Counted from the first letter of the stretch, positions 7,737 to 16,524 are shown. The stretch is DNA of 64,000 bases from Micromonospora sp. WMMD1128 (GCF_027497235.1 NZ_CP114902.1:5730001-5794000), one strand, 5' to 3'. Program-made: numbers and translations. The notes: generated by a model not told the origin, from the sequence alone.

Positions 7737-8506
7737 TTGTCCTCCCCCACCTGCGCGAAGGCCTGCCGGATGACCTCCCGGTAGGACTCCGGGGTCTCCT
7801 CCCGCACGATCTCCTCGCGCCACTCGTAGAAGACCCGCAGCACCCGGGCGACGAACGCCGCCGCCTCGGCGTCCCTGGTCTCGGCGTCCCCGGCGGACGG
7901 CGTGAAGTCGTCCACCGCGCCCCGCTCCACCACCCGCCGGTCGGCCAGCAGCTGTTCCAGGGTCATCACCCGCTCGCGCAGCACCCACACCTCAGAGGTG
8001 AGGGTCACCATCGTGGAGACCAGGGCCTCCATGCCCGGCTCGGCGAAGAACTGGGGACGGGCGCCCTTGGCCTTCTTGGGCAGCAACTGTCCGGGCAGCG
8101 GTTGGGCCTGCTCGGGGCTGCCCACCCCGGGCCCGCCGTAGGCGCCGAGCGCCCGTAGCGTCTCGGTGGCGACCGTGGACGCGTCCGCGTCGGGGTTGGC
8201 CGACACGACCGCGGCGGCGATGGTACGGATGGTCCGCTCCGCCTCCTCCGCGGCCTCGCAGCCACACGAGCAGCCGTCGGCGTCGTCGCAGCCGCCCTGG
8301 GGCGCGCCGGGGGCGGTGCCGACGGGGGCGGTCGGCGCCGAGGCCGACGACGCGCCCGCCGGGCCGCGCCGGACGTCGACGCCCAGCCCCTGGGCGATGT
8401 CCTGGGCGTGCGGCGAGATCAGGTCACCCGGGCCCAGCAGGACCTCGCGCGGCCCGTCCGACCGGGCGACGTCTTCGATATCGACAGCAGTCCACACCCG
8501 ACTCAT
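7733..8506 (-). CDS. BMC-locus protein with EutQ-like N-terminus, Cys cluster and coiled coil
   Basis: 257 residues, not recognised as a whole. Residues 7-47 ('DIEDVARSDGPREVLLGPGD...ISPHAQDIAQGLGVDV') resemble the short 'TPLARDLARERGI' segment found at the start of EutQ and other microcompartment-associated proteins. A Gly/Pro/Ala linker follows, with the cluster 'CDDADGCSCGC' (four Cys in 11 residues), a possible metal or Fe-S site. The middle 'VSTMVTLTSEVWVLRERVMTLEQLLADRRVV' looks like a coiled coil, and the C-terminus 'FVARVLRVFYEWREEIVREE' is an amphipathic helix. The ATG has AAGGAG seven bases upstream. Placement between a BMC-H gene and the methyltransferase suggests a scaffold, cargo adaptor or regulator of the compartment. 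Confidence 0.75.
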   Translation of the reverse strand: MSRVWTAVDIEDVARSDGPREVLLGPGDLISPHAQDIAQGLGVDVRRGPAGASSASAPTAPVGTAPGAPQGGCDDADGCSCGCEAAEEAERTIRTIAAAVVSANPDADASTVATETLRALGAYGGPGVGSPEQAQPLPGQLLPKKAKGARPQFFAEPGMEALVSTMVTLTSEVWVLRERVMTLEQLLADRRVVERGAVDDFTPSAGDAETRDAEAAAFVARVLRVFYEWREEIVREETPESYREVIRQAFAQVGEDK

Positions 8507-8540
8507 GTCTCAACTCCTTCGATGAGCACGCGGGCTCTGG

Positions 8541-8849
8541 TCAGGACTTTGTTCCGCCTCGGCTCGACCCGGTCGGCAGGATCGCCTCGACCTCGTTGTG
8601 CGGGCGGGGGATGACGTGCACCGAGACGACCTCGCCGAGCCGGGAGGCGCTGGCCGCCCCGGCGTCGGTGGCGGCCTTGACCGCGCCGACGTCGCCACGG
8701 ACGACGACGGTGACCAGGCCACCGCCGATGTACTCGGTGCCCACCAGGACGACGGTGGCGGCCTTGACCATCGCGTCGGCGGCCTCCACCGCCGCGACCA
8801 GGCCCCGGGTCTCGATCATGCCCAGCGCGGACATCTGCAGGTCAGCCAT
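8541..8849 (-). CDS. BMC-H shell protein (canonical length)
   Basis: 102-residue PduA/EutM-type hexameric shell protein: '[25 protein letters not shown]', '[25 protein letters not shown]', '[20 protein letters not shown]'. The loop 'YIGGGLV' around residues 41-47 lines the central pore in this family. This is the major-facet type and the first shell gene after HyuB. The ATG is preceded by AGGAGAACTGTC. Compared with the second BMC-H gene (5,043-5,633) it lacks the long tail, so the shell probably mixes two hexamers. Confidence 0.96.
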   Translation of the reverse strand: MADLQMSALGMIETRGLVAAVEAADAMVKAATVVLVGTEYIGGGLVTVVVRGDVGAVKAATDAGAASASRLGEVVSVHVIPRPHNEVEAILPTGSSRGGTKS

Positions 8850-8930
8850 GACAGTTCTCCTCTGCGAGTTGGTCGGCGGGCGGGTGCCCGCCGTTGCCCA
8901 GGACCGTGGCGGTCTGGAAGTGGGGTGGTC

Positions 8931-10937
8931 TCATCGCACGGTCACCTGCCGGGCGATGTGGTGCACGAGCGCCTCCAGCGGGGACTGCGCCGGTCGCTTG
9001 TCGGGGGTCGGCGGCCCGCCGGCGTCGCGGCGGTGGGCGGGCGTCGCACCGGCCCGTGGGCCGGGAGGCGTCGACTCCTGCCGCGCCCCGGGGCCCGCCG
9101 GTTCCCGGGGTGGGGCCAGGCCGGTCTCGGTCAGGCAGCGCTCCCGCAGTTCCGCCAACGTGCCGCCCCGGTCGAAGCGGGGCAGGTCGCCACGGCCGGC
9201 CGCGAGTTCGGCGCGTAGCGCCCGGGTGCGCTCGGCGTCGACCCGGCCGTCGGCCAGGACCACCCCGTAGCGCCGAGCGCCGTCGACGGTGACCAGGCCC
9301 CGCTCGACGTCGTGGCGGACCTGCTCGGGGTCGCGTTCGAGCGGATCGCCCCAGCCACCGCCGCCCCAGGTGACGAAGTGCAGCAGGTCGCCGGGGCGGA
9401 CCGCGACGTGGTCGCACTTGGCCGGGACCACCTGCCGGGAGCCGTCGGCGCGTTCCAGGAGCTTCGTGCCGCGTTCGCCGGGCTCGCCGCCGAGCACGCC
9501 CCAGGGTTTGGTGAACCACCTGTCGTCGTGGATCGAGACCTCGCCCGGTTCGAGGAACCGGTAGCCGACCCGGATGCCGTTGCCGCCCCGGTGCCGACCG
9601 GCGCCCCCGGAGTCCGGGACCGACTCGTAGGACTCGATGCGCAGCGGGTAGTACGCCTCCAGGTACTCGTTCGGCACGTTGGTGAACGAGGGCCACATCG
9701 AGTGTCCGTCGAAGCCGTCACCGACCGGCCGGGCGGGCACCCCGCCGAAGCCGATCTGGTAGAGCTGGAACCACTTGCCGTGCCGATCCAGGCCGGAGTA
9801 CATCAGGTGCGGGCTGGAGGAGAAGCCGGCGGCGGCGAGGAAGTCCGGCTGGCACTGCCCGAGCAGCCCGGCGAGCACGTCGAAGAGCCGACCCAGGGCA
9901 TGGGTACGACAGGAGATGGCCGCCGGTCGCCGGGGCTTGAGCAGGCTGCCCTCGGGGATGCGGACGTCGACCAGGGGATAGAACCCGTCGTTGAACAGGA
10001 TCATCGGGTCGACGGCCATGATGGTGTAGACCCCGAAGAACATCCGCAGGACGTTCTCGTTGAGCAGGAAGTTGATCGAGCCGTCGGCCTGCTCGCTGGT
10101 GCCGGTGAAGTCGAGCACCACCCGGTCGCCGTCGCGCCACAGCGAGCAGCGGATGCGGAACGGCCCCTCGCCGCGTCCGTCGTCGTCGACGAAGTCCTCG
10201 AAGGTGACCGGCTGCTCGGGCACGACCTGGCGGAACAGCTTCGCCATCGCCTGCCGGTTGCGCTCCAGCAGCAACTCCAGGGTGGACAGGTAGGTGTCGG
10301 CGCCGAAACGCTCGCAGAGTTCCCGGACCCGGGTCTCGGCGGTGCGGCAGGAGGCCAGGACCGCGTTCAGGTCGGCCCGGTTCCAGCTCGGCAGGCGCAC
10401 CTGGTTGAGCACGGTGTCCAGGAGTTGCTGGTCGAGCGTCCCGGCGCGGAACAGCTTCACCGGCGGGACGATGACGCCCTCCTCGTGGATCGACACCGCG
10501 TCGGTGGGCAGGCTGCCGGGGACCTTCCCGCCGACGTCGCTCATGTGACCGAACATCGCCGCCCAGCCGACCAGCGCCTGCTCGAAGTAGATCGGCAGCA
10601 GCACCAGCCAGTCGTTGGCGTGGCTGATGGCGCCGTCACAGGCGTACGGGTCGGAGGTGAAGAAGACGTCGCCCTCCTCGACCGTGCCGTCGTAACCGGA
10701 GAGGAAGCCGTCGATGAACGAGCCGAACTGTCCGGCGACCATCCGCCCGCGCCGGTCGGCGATCAACGGGAAGGCGTCGTGCTGCTCGCGGATGCCAGGT
10801 GACATCGCGGTACGCAGCACCACGGCGTCCATCTCGAAGCGGGCGTTCCGCAGCGCGTTCTCGACGATGTCGAGCACCGCGGTCTCGACCTCGACGCCGC
10901 GCGCCGGGCGTGCTGTCTCGACGATGACCGCACTCAT
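8931..10937 (-). CDS. hyuB: HyuB: N-methylhydantoinase B / oxoprolinase-type subunit, with encapsulation-peptide-like tail
   Basis: 668 residues. Partner subunit of HyuA in ATP-dependent hydantoinases, 5-oxoprolinases and acetone-carboxylase-like enzymes. Core marks: 'ALRNARFEMDAVVLRTAMSP', 'GQFGSFIDGFLSGYDGT', 'FFTSDPYACDGAISHANDW', 'FGHMSDVGGKVPGSL', and 'GGAGRHRGGNGIRV' followed by 'FVTWGGGGWGDPLERDPE', which closes the usual domain. After about residue 610 comes a Pro/Gly/Ala/Arg-rich linker of about 40 residues and then 'SPLEALVHHIARQVTVR', a short amphipathic helix. That layout is the classic BMC encapsulation peptide and is not part of ordinary HyuB proteins. The start overlaps the HyuA stop by 4 bp, so both subunits are co-translated. 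Confidence 0.92.
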   Translation of the reverse strand: MSAVIVETARPARGVEVETAVLDIVENALRNARFEMDAVVLRTAMSPGIREQHDAFPLIADRRGRMVAGQFGSFIDGFLSGYDGTVEEGDVFFTSDPYACDGAISHANDWLVLLPIYFEQALVGWAAMFGHMSDVGGKVPGSLPTDAVSIHEEGVIVPPVKLFRAGTLDQQLLDTVLNQVRLPSWNRADLNAVLASCRTAETRVRELCERFGADTYLSTLELLLERNRQAMAKLFRQVVPEQPVTFEDFVDDDGRGEGPFRIRCSLWRDGDRVVLDFTGTSEQADGSINFLLNENVLRMFFGVYTIMAVDPMILFNDGFYPLVDVRIPEGSLLKPRRPAAISCRTHALGRLFDVLAGLLGQCQPDFLAAAGFSSSPHLMYSGLDRHGKWFQLYQIGFGGVPARPVGDGFDGHSMWPSFTNVPNEYLEAYYPLRIESYESVPDSGGAGRHRGGNGIRVGYRFLEPGEVSIHDDRWFTKPWGVLGGEPGERGTKLLERADGSRQVVPAKCDHVAVRPGDLLHFVTWGGGGWGDPLERDPEQVRHDVERGLVTVDGARRYGVVLADGRVDAERTRALRAELAAGRGDLPRFDRGGTLAELRERCLTETGLAPPREPAGPGARQESTPPGPRAGATPAHRRDAGGPPTPDKRPAQSPLEALVHHIARQVTVR

Positions 10938-12994
10938 CGGTTCCCTCCCTGCTCGGCGGGCAGGATGAGCAGGTTGCCCAGCCTGTCGACGCGCGCGACA
11001 CAGCCCGGCAGGACCAGGCTCGTGGAATCCATCTCGACCACGATCGCCGGCCCGGCCAACTCGTTGCCGGCCCGCAGGGCGGTGCGGTCGTAGAGCGCGG
11101 CCTCCTGCCAGCCGCCGTCGACGTAGACCTGCTGCCGGCCGACGATCGCCTGCGCGGCGTCGCGGTCGCCGGATTCGATCTCGACGGGGGTGATCCGTTC
11201 CGCGTGGGACACCCCGACGGCCCGGATGTTGACGATCTCGTGCCGCTCCTCCAGGGCGAAGCCGAACAGGCGCTTGTGGGCCTCGTCGAAGCCGCCGCGC
11301 AGGTCGGGGATCATGGCCGTGCCCCGGCCCGCGTCGACCTCGACGGAGACCTCGAAGCCCTGGCCGTGGTAGCGCACGTCGGCCTCGTACCGCACCGAGC
11401 GGGCGTCGTCGGGAACTCCGGCCCGGTCGAACTCGGTGTCGATCTGGGCGGCCAGGTCGGTGAACTCCCGCCGCAGCAGCTCCTCGTCGACGTCGTCGAG
11501 CGGGCGGACCAGGGACCGGTTGGCCTCGGCCCGCACCCCGGTCGAGGCGTCGCCGTACGCGCAGAGCACCCCCGGCGACTGCGGGATCACCACCGGCCAG
11601 GAGCCGAGGAGCTTGGCCAGGGCGTTGACGTGCAGCGGGCCGGCGCCGCCGAAGCCGAACAACGCGAAACGCCGGGGGTCGTAGCCGCGCTGCACCGACA
11701 CCAGCCGCAGCGCGCCGAGCATGTTCTCGTTGACGATGTCGATGATCGCGGCGGCGGCGGCCTCCACCGACACCCCGAGCCGGCTCGCGACCGTGCCGAC
11801 CGCCGTGCGGGCCTTCTCCACGTCCAGCGGCATGGCGCCGCCGAGCAGGGCGTGCGGCAGGTAGCCGAGCACGACGTTGGCGTCGGTGACGGTCGGCAGT
11901 TCGCCGCCGCGTCCGTAGGTCGCCGGGCCGGGCAGGGCGCCCGCGCTGGCCGGGCCGACCCGCAGCGCGCCGGTCAGTTCGGGGACGTGGGCGATGGAGC
12001 CGCCGCCGGCGCCCACGGTCTGCACGTCGATCGACGGGGCGCGGACGGCGAGGTCGGCCACGGTCGTCTCGCGCCGGATGGCCGGGGTGCCGTTCTCGAT
12101 CAGGGCCACGTCGGTGGAGGTGCCGCCCATGTCCAGGGTGAGCAGGTCCGGGTGGCCGGCGGCCGGGCCCAGGGCCACGGCGGCGGCGACCCCGCCGGCG
12201 GGTCCGCTCATCAGCAGGCTGACCGGGATGTCCTCGGCCCGCTCGAAGGTCATCAGCCCGCCGTCGGAGCGCAGCACCCGGCGCTCGCCCAGGAGCCCTT
12301 CGGCGACGAGTTTCGCGCTGAGGTTGCTCAGGTAGGAGCTGACGCCGGGGCGGACGTAGGCGTTGGCGACGGTGGTCAGGGTCCGCTCGTACTCGCCGAG
12401 TTCGGGCAGGACCCCGGCGGAGGTGGAGACCGGCACGCCGGGGGCCTCGGCGGCGGCGATCTCGGCGGCCCGCTGCTCGTGGGCGGGGTTGGCGTAGGAG
12501 TTGACGAAGCCGATGGCGAGGGCGTCCACGCCCTGGTCGACGAGCTGGCGGACGGCGGCCCGCACGGCCGCCTCGTCGAGGGGCTCGACCTGCTCGCCCC
12601 GGGCGTCGACGCGGCCCCGGACCTCACGGACGTCCTCCAGCGCGACCAGCTCGGCCGGCCGGTCCCACACGATCCAGCCGCCCAGGCCGCCGGGGACGAA
12701 CGAGCGGGCGATGTGCAGGACCTGCCGGTAGCCGACGGTCACCACCAGGCCGACCCGGGCGCCCCGGCGTTCCAGGACGGCGTTGGTGGCCACCGTCGTG
12801 CCGTGCAGGAACTGGCGGATGTCCGCGGCGCGGGCCCGGGCGTCCGCCAGCACCCGGGTGACGCCCTCGATGACGCCGACGGACTGGTCCTGAGGCGTCG
12901 AGGGCACCTTGGTCCGGCGGGTCTTCCCGGTCGCCTCCTCGATCAGAAGAACGTCCGTGAACGTGCCACCGACATCGACTCCTAGGCGGTACAT
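10934..12994 (-). CDS. hyuA: HyuA: N-methylhydantoinase A / ATP-dependent hydantoinase subunit
   Basis: 686 residues of the hydantoinase A/oxoprolinase family, an ASKHA-fold ATPase that phosphorylates a cyclic amide so it can be opened with water. 'YRLGVDVGGTFTDVLLIE' at the N-terminus is the phosphate-1 loop, 'HGTTVATNAVLERRGARVGL' the second typical segment, 'LLTLDMGGTSTDVALIENG' the central ATPase motif (about residue 285), and 'FALFGFGGAGPLHVNALAK' the adenosine-side motif. C-terminal 'PAIVVEMDSTSLVLPG' is the usual end. Its ATG is preceded by AGGATGTGC. It overlaps hyuB by 4 bp. N-methylhydantoin, hydantoin or 5-oxoproline-like substrates are all possible. Confidence 0.93.
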   Translation of the reverse strand: MYRLGVDVGGTFTDVLLIEEATGKTRRTKVPSTPQDQSVGVIEGVTRVLADARARAADIRQFLHGTTVATNAVLERRGARVGLVVTVGYRQVLHIARSFVPGGLGGWIVWDRPAELVALEDVREVRGRVDARGEQVEPLDEAAVRAAVRQLVDQGVDALAIGFVNSYANPAHEQRAAEIAAAEAPGVPVSTSAGVLPELGEYERTLTTVANAYVRPGVSSYLSNLSAKLVAEGLLGERRVLRSDGGLMTFERAEDIPVSLLMSGPAGGVAAAVALGPAAGHPDLLTLDMGGTSTDVALIENGTPAIRRETTVADLAVRAPSIDVQTVGAGGGSIAHVPELTGALRVGPASAGALPGPATYGRGGELPTVTDANVVLGYLPHALLGGAMPLDVEKARTAVGTVASRLGVSVEAAAAAIIDIVNENMLGALRLVSVQRGYDPRRFALFGFGGAGPLHVNALAKLLGSWPVVIPQSPGVLCAYGDASTGVRAEANRSLVRPLDDVDEELLRREFTDLAAQIDTEFDRAGVPDDARSVRYEADVRYHGQGFEVSVEVDAGRGTAMIPDLRGGFDEAHKRLFGFALEERHEIVNIRAVGVSHAERITPVEIESGDRDAAQAIVGRQQVYVDGGWQEAALYDRTALRAGNELAGPAIVVEMDSTSLVLPGCVARVDRLGNLLILPAEQGGNR

Positions 12995-13049
12995 CAGTGC
13001 ACATCCTGCTTTCTCTCGGCTTGCCGTTTCTCCGTCGTCGCGGCGTGGT

Positions 13050-13080
13050 CCCCGGCCCGGGGGTGCCGACCGGGCCGGGG
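13050..13080 (-). terminator. Stem-loop between SBP gene and hyuA
   Basis: A perfect 10-bp GC stem (CCCCGGCCCG at 13,050-13,059 and its complement at 13,071-13,080) with an 11-nt loop follows the solute-binding protein stop codon. It lacks a T-run. It may act as a terminator or partial terminator that makes the binding protein more abundant than the downstream HyuA and shell genes, or it may protect the 3' end of the SBP message. Confidence 0.6.
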
Positions 13081-13111
13081 GGTCACCGCGCCGGTGGGGA
13101 CGCCAGCGGGG

Positions 13112-14725
13112 TCAGGAGACGCTGATGTCGTAGTAGTTGACGTGGCCCTGGGAGTAGCTGACGAACCCGGTCACGCCCTTCTTGAAGATGTAGTACTTCT
13201 GGGAGTCGACAAGCGGGATGGCCGGCATGTCACCCACCAGGAAGTCGTTCACCTGCTTGATCAACGCATCCCGGTCGGGACCCGGCTGGGTCTCCAGGAT
13301 CTTGCGGGAGAGCTCGTCGACGGTCGAGGAGCTGTAGTTCTGCAGGTTGGTCAGCCCACCGGTGGAGTAGAAGACCTGCAGGTAGTAGGCGGGGTCGGGC
13401 ACCAGCGGGGTGCTGGTGGCCAGCCAGCTCTGAAGCTTGCCCTCACGCTTGGCGGTGTCGAAGTCCGCGCCGGAGGCGACGTTGTTGAGCTTGACCTCGA
13501 TGCCGACCTTGGCCAGTTGCGAGCGCAGCAGGACGGCGACCTGCTCGCTGTGCGCCCCGACGTTCGCCGCGTTGTAGGCCAGCTCCATCGGGAAGCCGTT
13601 GGGCAGACCGGCCTCGGCCAGCAGTTGCTTGGCCCGGTCGAGGTTCTGGGCGAAGGGCTGGCTGGCCGCCGGGGCGCCGAAGTCGTCGTGGATGAAGTCG
13701 TTCGAGGGCGTCGCATAGCCCTGGTACGCGGAGTCGACGATCGCCTTGCGGTCGACGGCGTAGGAGATGGCCTCGCGGACCCGCTTGTCGTCGAAGGGCT
13801 CGGCCTTGAGGTTGGGCACCAGCACGTCGATGTTGGGGTAGAGCACCCGTTCCAGCCGGGCCTGGTCGCTTTCCTCAAGTGAGGAGAGCTGGTCGAAGGT
13901 CATCGCGGTGGCGATGTCGACCTGCCCGCTCTGGGCCAGCTGGAGTCGGTTGGAGGTGTCGGCGACGGCGCGGACCACCACGTCGGTGACCTTGGGCTTG
14001 CCCCGGAAGTAGTTCTCGTTCGCGGAGAGCCGGACCTCCTTGCCCGGGTCGAACGAGCGCACCTGGTACGGCCCGAAGGTGGCGGTGTTCTCCCCCAGCC
14101 ACTTGTAGGCGTACGGGTCGTCGGCGGTGGCGTGCTTCTTGGCCTCCACCGAGTCGTACATGGTCATGAAGAAGGTGCTCAGGATCGACACGCTCACCGC
14201 GTTGGGCTTGGCGACGTTGATGGTGAAGTTCTTGTCGTCGGTGACGGTGATCGGGTTGGCGGTGTCCCAGCCGCCGATGCCCATCAGGATCTTGGCGATC
14301 GGTACGCCGGTGCTGTTGACCATCCGGTCGACCGACCACTTCACGTCCGCGGAGGTGATCGGGTTGCCGAACTGGCTCTTGGCGTCGCGCAGCGTGAACG
14401 ACATCTTCTTGCCGCCGTCGTCGAGCTTCCAGGACTCGGCGAGCTCGGGCTCGATCTGGTCCGGCGTCTGGAGTTTCGTCGCGCCGGCCTCGGGCTTCTT
14501 GAAGCGCACCAGGGTCCCGGCGGTGTTGGGGAGCAGGTCGATCGAGATGAAACCCTGATAGCGCTCGGAGTCGAGACTCGACAGGACTCCGGGCGCGGCG
14601 ATCGTCAGCGCCTGGCCGGCGCCGGCGTCTGACTTCTCCGCATCGTCGGCGCCGCAGGCCGCGAGAGCCAGGCTCGCCACGGCGAGCACTGCCACGGCCC
14701 GCACCCGCACGGAACGCATTCCCAT
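13112..14725 (-). CDS. ABC transporter substrate-binding lipoprotein, family 5 (DppA-like)
   Basis: 537 residues from the ATG at 14,725 (GGAGGT six bases upstream). The signal peptide 'RVRAVAVLAVASLALAACGAD' ends in a lipobox LAAC, so the mature protein is lipid-anchored outside the membrane. 'LTIAAPGVLSSLDSERYQGF', 'LAESWKLDDGGKKMSFTLRD', 'ITSADVKWSVDRMVNS' and 'AISYAVDRKAIVDSAYQGYA' are the SBP family 5 segments at normal length. It delivers a peptide- or opine-sized substrate to a DppB-type permease; the permease at 1-806 is the only candidate here. A perfect TTGTATACAA box and a variant box lie upstream, so it probably has its own regulated promoter. Confidence 0.92.
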   Translation of the reverse strand: MGMRSVRVRAVAVLAVASLALAACGADDAEKSDAGAGQALTIAAPGVLSSLDSERYQGFISIDLLPNTAGTLVRFKKPEAGATKLQTPDQIEPELAESWKLDDGGKKMSFTLRDAKSQFGNPITSADVKWSVDRMVNSTGVPIAKILMGIGGWDTANPITVTDDKNFTINVAKPNAVSVSILSTFFMTMYDSVEAKKHATADDPYAYKWLGENTATFGPYQVRSFDPGKEVRLSANENYFRGKPKVTDVVVRAVADTSNRLQLAQSGQVDIATAMTFDQLSSLEESDQARLERVLYPNIDVLVPNLKAEPFDDKRVREAISYAVDRKAIVDSAYQGYATPSNDFIHDDFGAPAASQPFAQNLDRAKQLLAEAGLPNGFPMELAYNAANVGAHSEQVAVLLRSQLAKVGIEVKLNNVASGADFDTAKREGKLQSWLATSTPLVPDPAYYLQVFYSTGGLTNLQNYSSSTVDELSRKILETQPGPDRDALIKQVNDFLVGDMPAIPLVDSQKYYIFKKGVTGFVSYSQGHVNYYDISVS

Positions 14726-14740
14726 GCCGACACCTCCATA

Positions 14741-14750
14741 TTGTGTGCAA
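14741..14750. promoter_or_regulatory. Variant GntR-type box TTGTGTGCAA
   Basis: TTGTGTGCAA matches TTGTATACAA at 8 of 10 positions and lies 16 bp upstream of the solute-binding protein ATG, just before its ribosome-binding site. It is a palindrome in its outer bases and could be a second operator co-occupied with the perfect box at 14,805. Confidence 0.4.
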
Positions 14751-14804
14751 GCTTGAATATGTCTAGCGCAACGAACCTGGTAAAGCGGATAACACGAGCG
14801 ATGC

Positions 14805-14814
14805 TTGTATACAA
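14805..14814. promoter_or_regulatory. GntR-type operator TTGTATACAA
   Basis: A perfect copy of the core palindrome also found at 2,697-2,706. It lies in the 136-bp gap between the hydantoinase stop and the solute-binding protein start, about 80 bp upstream of the latter. Confidence 0.7.
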
Positions 14815-14861
14815 ATTTGGCCCTGTCAAGGCTCCATGCAGTCAGAACCCGAGCCCGGCGC

Positions 14862-16241
14862 TCACGCCGGGCGACGGGCCAGGAACCGACCGGCGTCCGG
14901 CCGGCCGACGAATCGCCCACGACGGGCGATCAGCTCCCCCCGCAGGTAGACCGCCTCGATCCGGCCGGGCACGTGCCACCGTTCGAACGGCGTGTAGTCA
15001 CAGTTCTGCGTCATCGTCTGGGCGAGCACCACCGAGGCCGCCTCCGGGTCGAGCACGACCAGGTCGGCGTCGGCGCCCCGCCTGATGACCCCCTTGGTCG
15101 GGTACAGCCCGAACCGGCGGGCCGGCTCGGTGCAGGCCACCTCGACGAAGCGCGGCAGACTCAGCCGCCCGGGGCGTACGCCGTGGCCGTAGAGCAGTGG
15201 CACCCGGTGTTCGATGCCCGGCGCCCCGTTGGGGATCCGGCGGAAGTCCTCGGCTCCCAGGCTCTTCTGCCCGGCCATGCAGAACGGGCAGTGATCCGAG
15301 CTGACCACCCCGAGGGTGCCCTCCCGCAGCCCCTGCCAGAGCGCCTCCCGATGCTCGGCGGTGCGCAGCGGCGGGCTGACGACGTACTTGGCCGCCTCGA
15401 ACCCGGGCTGGTGGTAGAGGTCGGCGTCGAGCAGGAGGTAGTGCGTGCAGGTCTCGCCCGCGACCGGCCGGCCCGCCCGCTGGGCCTCGGCCACGGCGGC
15501 GACCGCGCCCGCGGTGGACAGGTGCACGAAGTACAACGGGGCGTCGGCCAGGTCAGCGAGCATGATCGCGCGCCGCACCGCCTCCACCTCGGTCTGGGGT
15601 GGCCGCGACAGCAGGTGCGCCAGCGGTCCGGTACGGCCGGCCCGGACCAGCCGCTCGGCGAGGACATCGATGACGTGACCGTTCTCGGCGTGCACGCAGA
15701 GCGTGGCGCCGAGGCGGGACGACTCGGTGAGGATGGAGAACAGCTCCGCGTCGTCGAGCATCGCCAGGCCCTTGTAGGCCATGAACACCTTGAAGCTGGT
15801 CACGCCGTCGGCCACCGCGAGCGCCATGTCCGCCACCAGGTCCGGGTAGGGCGAGGTGACGGCCAGGTGGAAGCTGAAGTCGATGGCGGACCGACCGCCG
15901 GCCCGCCCGGCCCACCGGGCCAGCACCTCGGGCAGGCGCTCGCCGGCGCGCTGGAAGGCGTAGTCGACGTACGTCGTGGTGCCGCCCACGGCGGCGGCCC
16001 GACTGGCCGAGGCATGGTCGTCGGAGGTGATCGCCCCCATGAACGGCGTATCCATATGTGTATGCACATCGACGCCACCGGGGATGACGATCTTTCCGCG
16101 GACGTCGACCTTCTCGATATCCGCCGATGCGGGAATCCGGCCGACACTCTCGATGCGCCCCGAGTCCACGAGCAGGTCAGCCCGGTGGACGCCGTCCTCG
16201 GTGACCACCGTGCCTCCGACGAGACCGAACCTTCGCGGCAT
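14862..16241 (-). CDS. Hydantoinase / dihydropyrimidinase
   Basis: 459-residue amidohydrolase that opens cyclic ureides (hydantoins, dihydropyrimidines) to N-carbamoyl acids. Metal-site marks: 'GKIVIPGGVDVHTHMDTPF' with the first HxH, 'GVTSFKVFMAYKGLAML' with the Lys expected to be carboxylated (the first of the two), 'LCVHAENGHVI', 'APLYFVHLSTAGAV' and 'LGVVSSDHCPFCMAGQKS' with the metal-ligand Asp. The C-terminal 'GVIRRGADADLVVLDPE' is the usual small beta domain. Start chosen at MPRRFGLVGG because GGGGAAGAG lies directly before it. It heads the long minus-strand block, divergent from the cupin genes. Together with HyuAB the locus holds two unrelated cyclic-amide hydrolases. Confidence 0.92.
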   Translation of the reverse strand: MPRRFGLVGGTVVTEDGVHRADLLVDSGRIESVGRIPASADIEKVDVRGKIVIPGGVDVHTHMDTPFMGAITSDDHASASRAAAVGGTTTYVDYAFQRAGERLPEVLARWAGRAGGRSAIDFSFHLAVTSPYPDLVADMALAVADGVTSFKVFMAYKGLAMLDDAELFSILTESSRLGATLCVHAENGHVIDVLAERLVRAGRTGPLAHLLSRPPQTEVEAVRRAIMLADLADAPLYFVHLSTAGAVAAVAEAQRAGRPVAGETCTHYLLLDADLYHQPGFEAAKYVVSPPLRTAEHREALWQGLREGTLGVVSSDHCPFCMAGQKSLGAEDFRRIPNGAPGIEHRVPLLYGHGVRPGRLSLPRFVEVACTEPARRFGLYPTKGVIRRGADADLVVLDPEAASVVLAQTMTQNCDYTPFERWHVPGRIEAVYLRGELIARRGRFVGRPDAGRFLARRPA

Positions 16242-16524
16242 CTCTTCCCCGTTCAGTGCAGATGAGGAAACGCGAGTGACAGGCAGGCTAGGCAGTGGAC
16301 CGTATACAACTCGATGGGGACGGCACAAGGAGTCGACCCGACCCCGTACCGACGCCGACGGGCCTGGTCACCATCCCGACCAGCCGCCTTCTTGCATACA
16401 TAACGCTCCGCTGCGCTCAGTAGATGCAGTGGAACCCGCTGCTCAGTCCGGTAGGTTCGCCTGACACCCCTAGACGGGCTCCGCCAGATTACATACAATC
16501 TGGCGCAACGTGAAGGAGGTCGCC
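16242..16524. promoter_or_regulatory. Divergent promoter region with three GntR-type boxes
   Basis: This 283-bp gap separates the minus-strand catabolic block from the plus-strand cupin/dehydrogenase genes. It contains GTATACAAC at 16,302-16,310 (half of the palindrome intact), TTGCATACAT at 16,392-16,401 and TTACATACAA at 16,489-16,498, each close to the TTGTATACAA core. The last copy is flanked by an AGATT/AATCT inverted repeat. Three variants between divergent units suggest that one repressor controls both directions. No coding potential was seen. Confidence 0.6.

Noticed and set aside
5942..16241. Assignment as the Rhodococcus/Mycobacterium aminopropanol BMC (RMM)
   Set aside because: The kinase (APH-like), class III aminotransferase and short-chain dehydrogenase of that type are absent, while hydantoinase-type genes are present.
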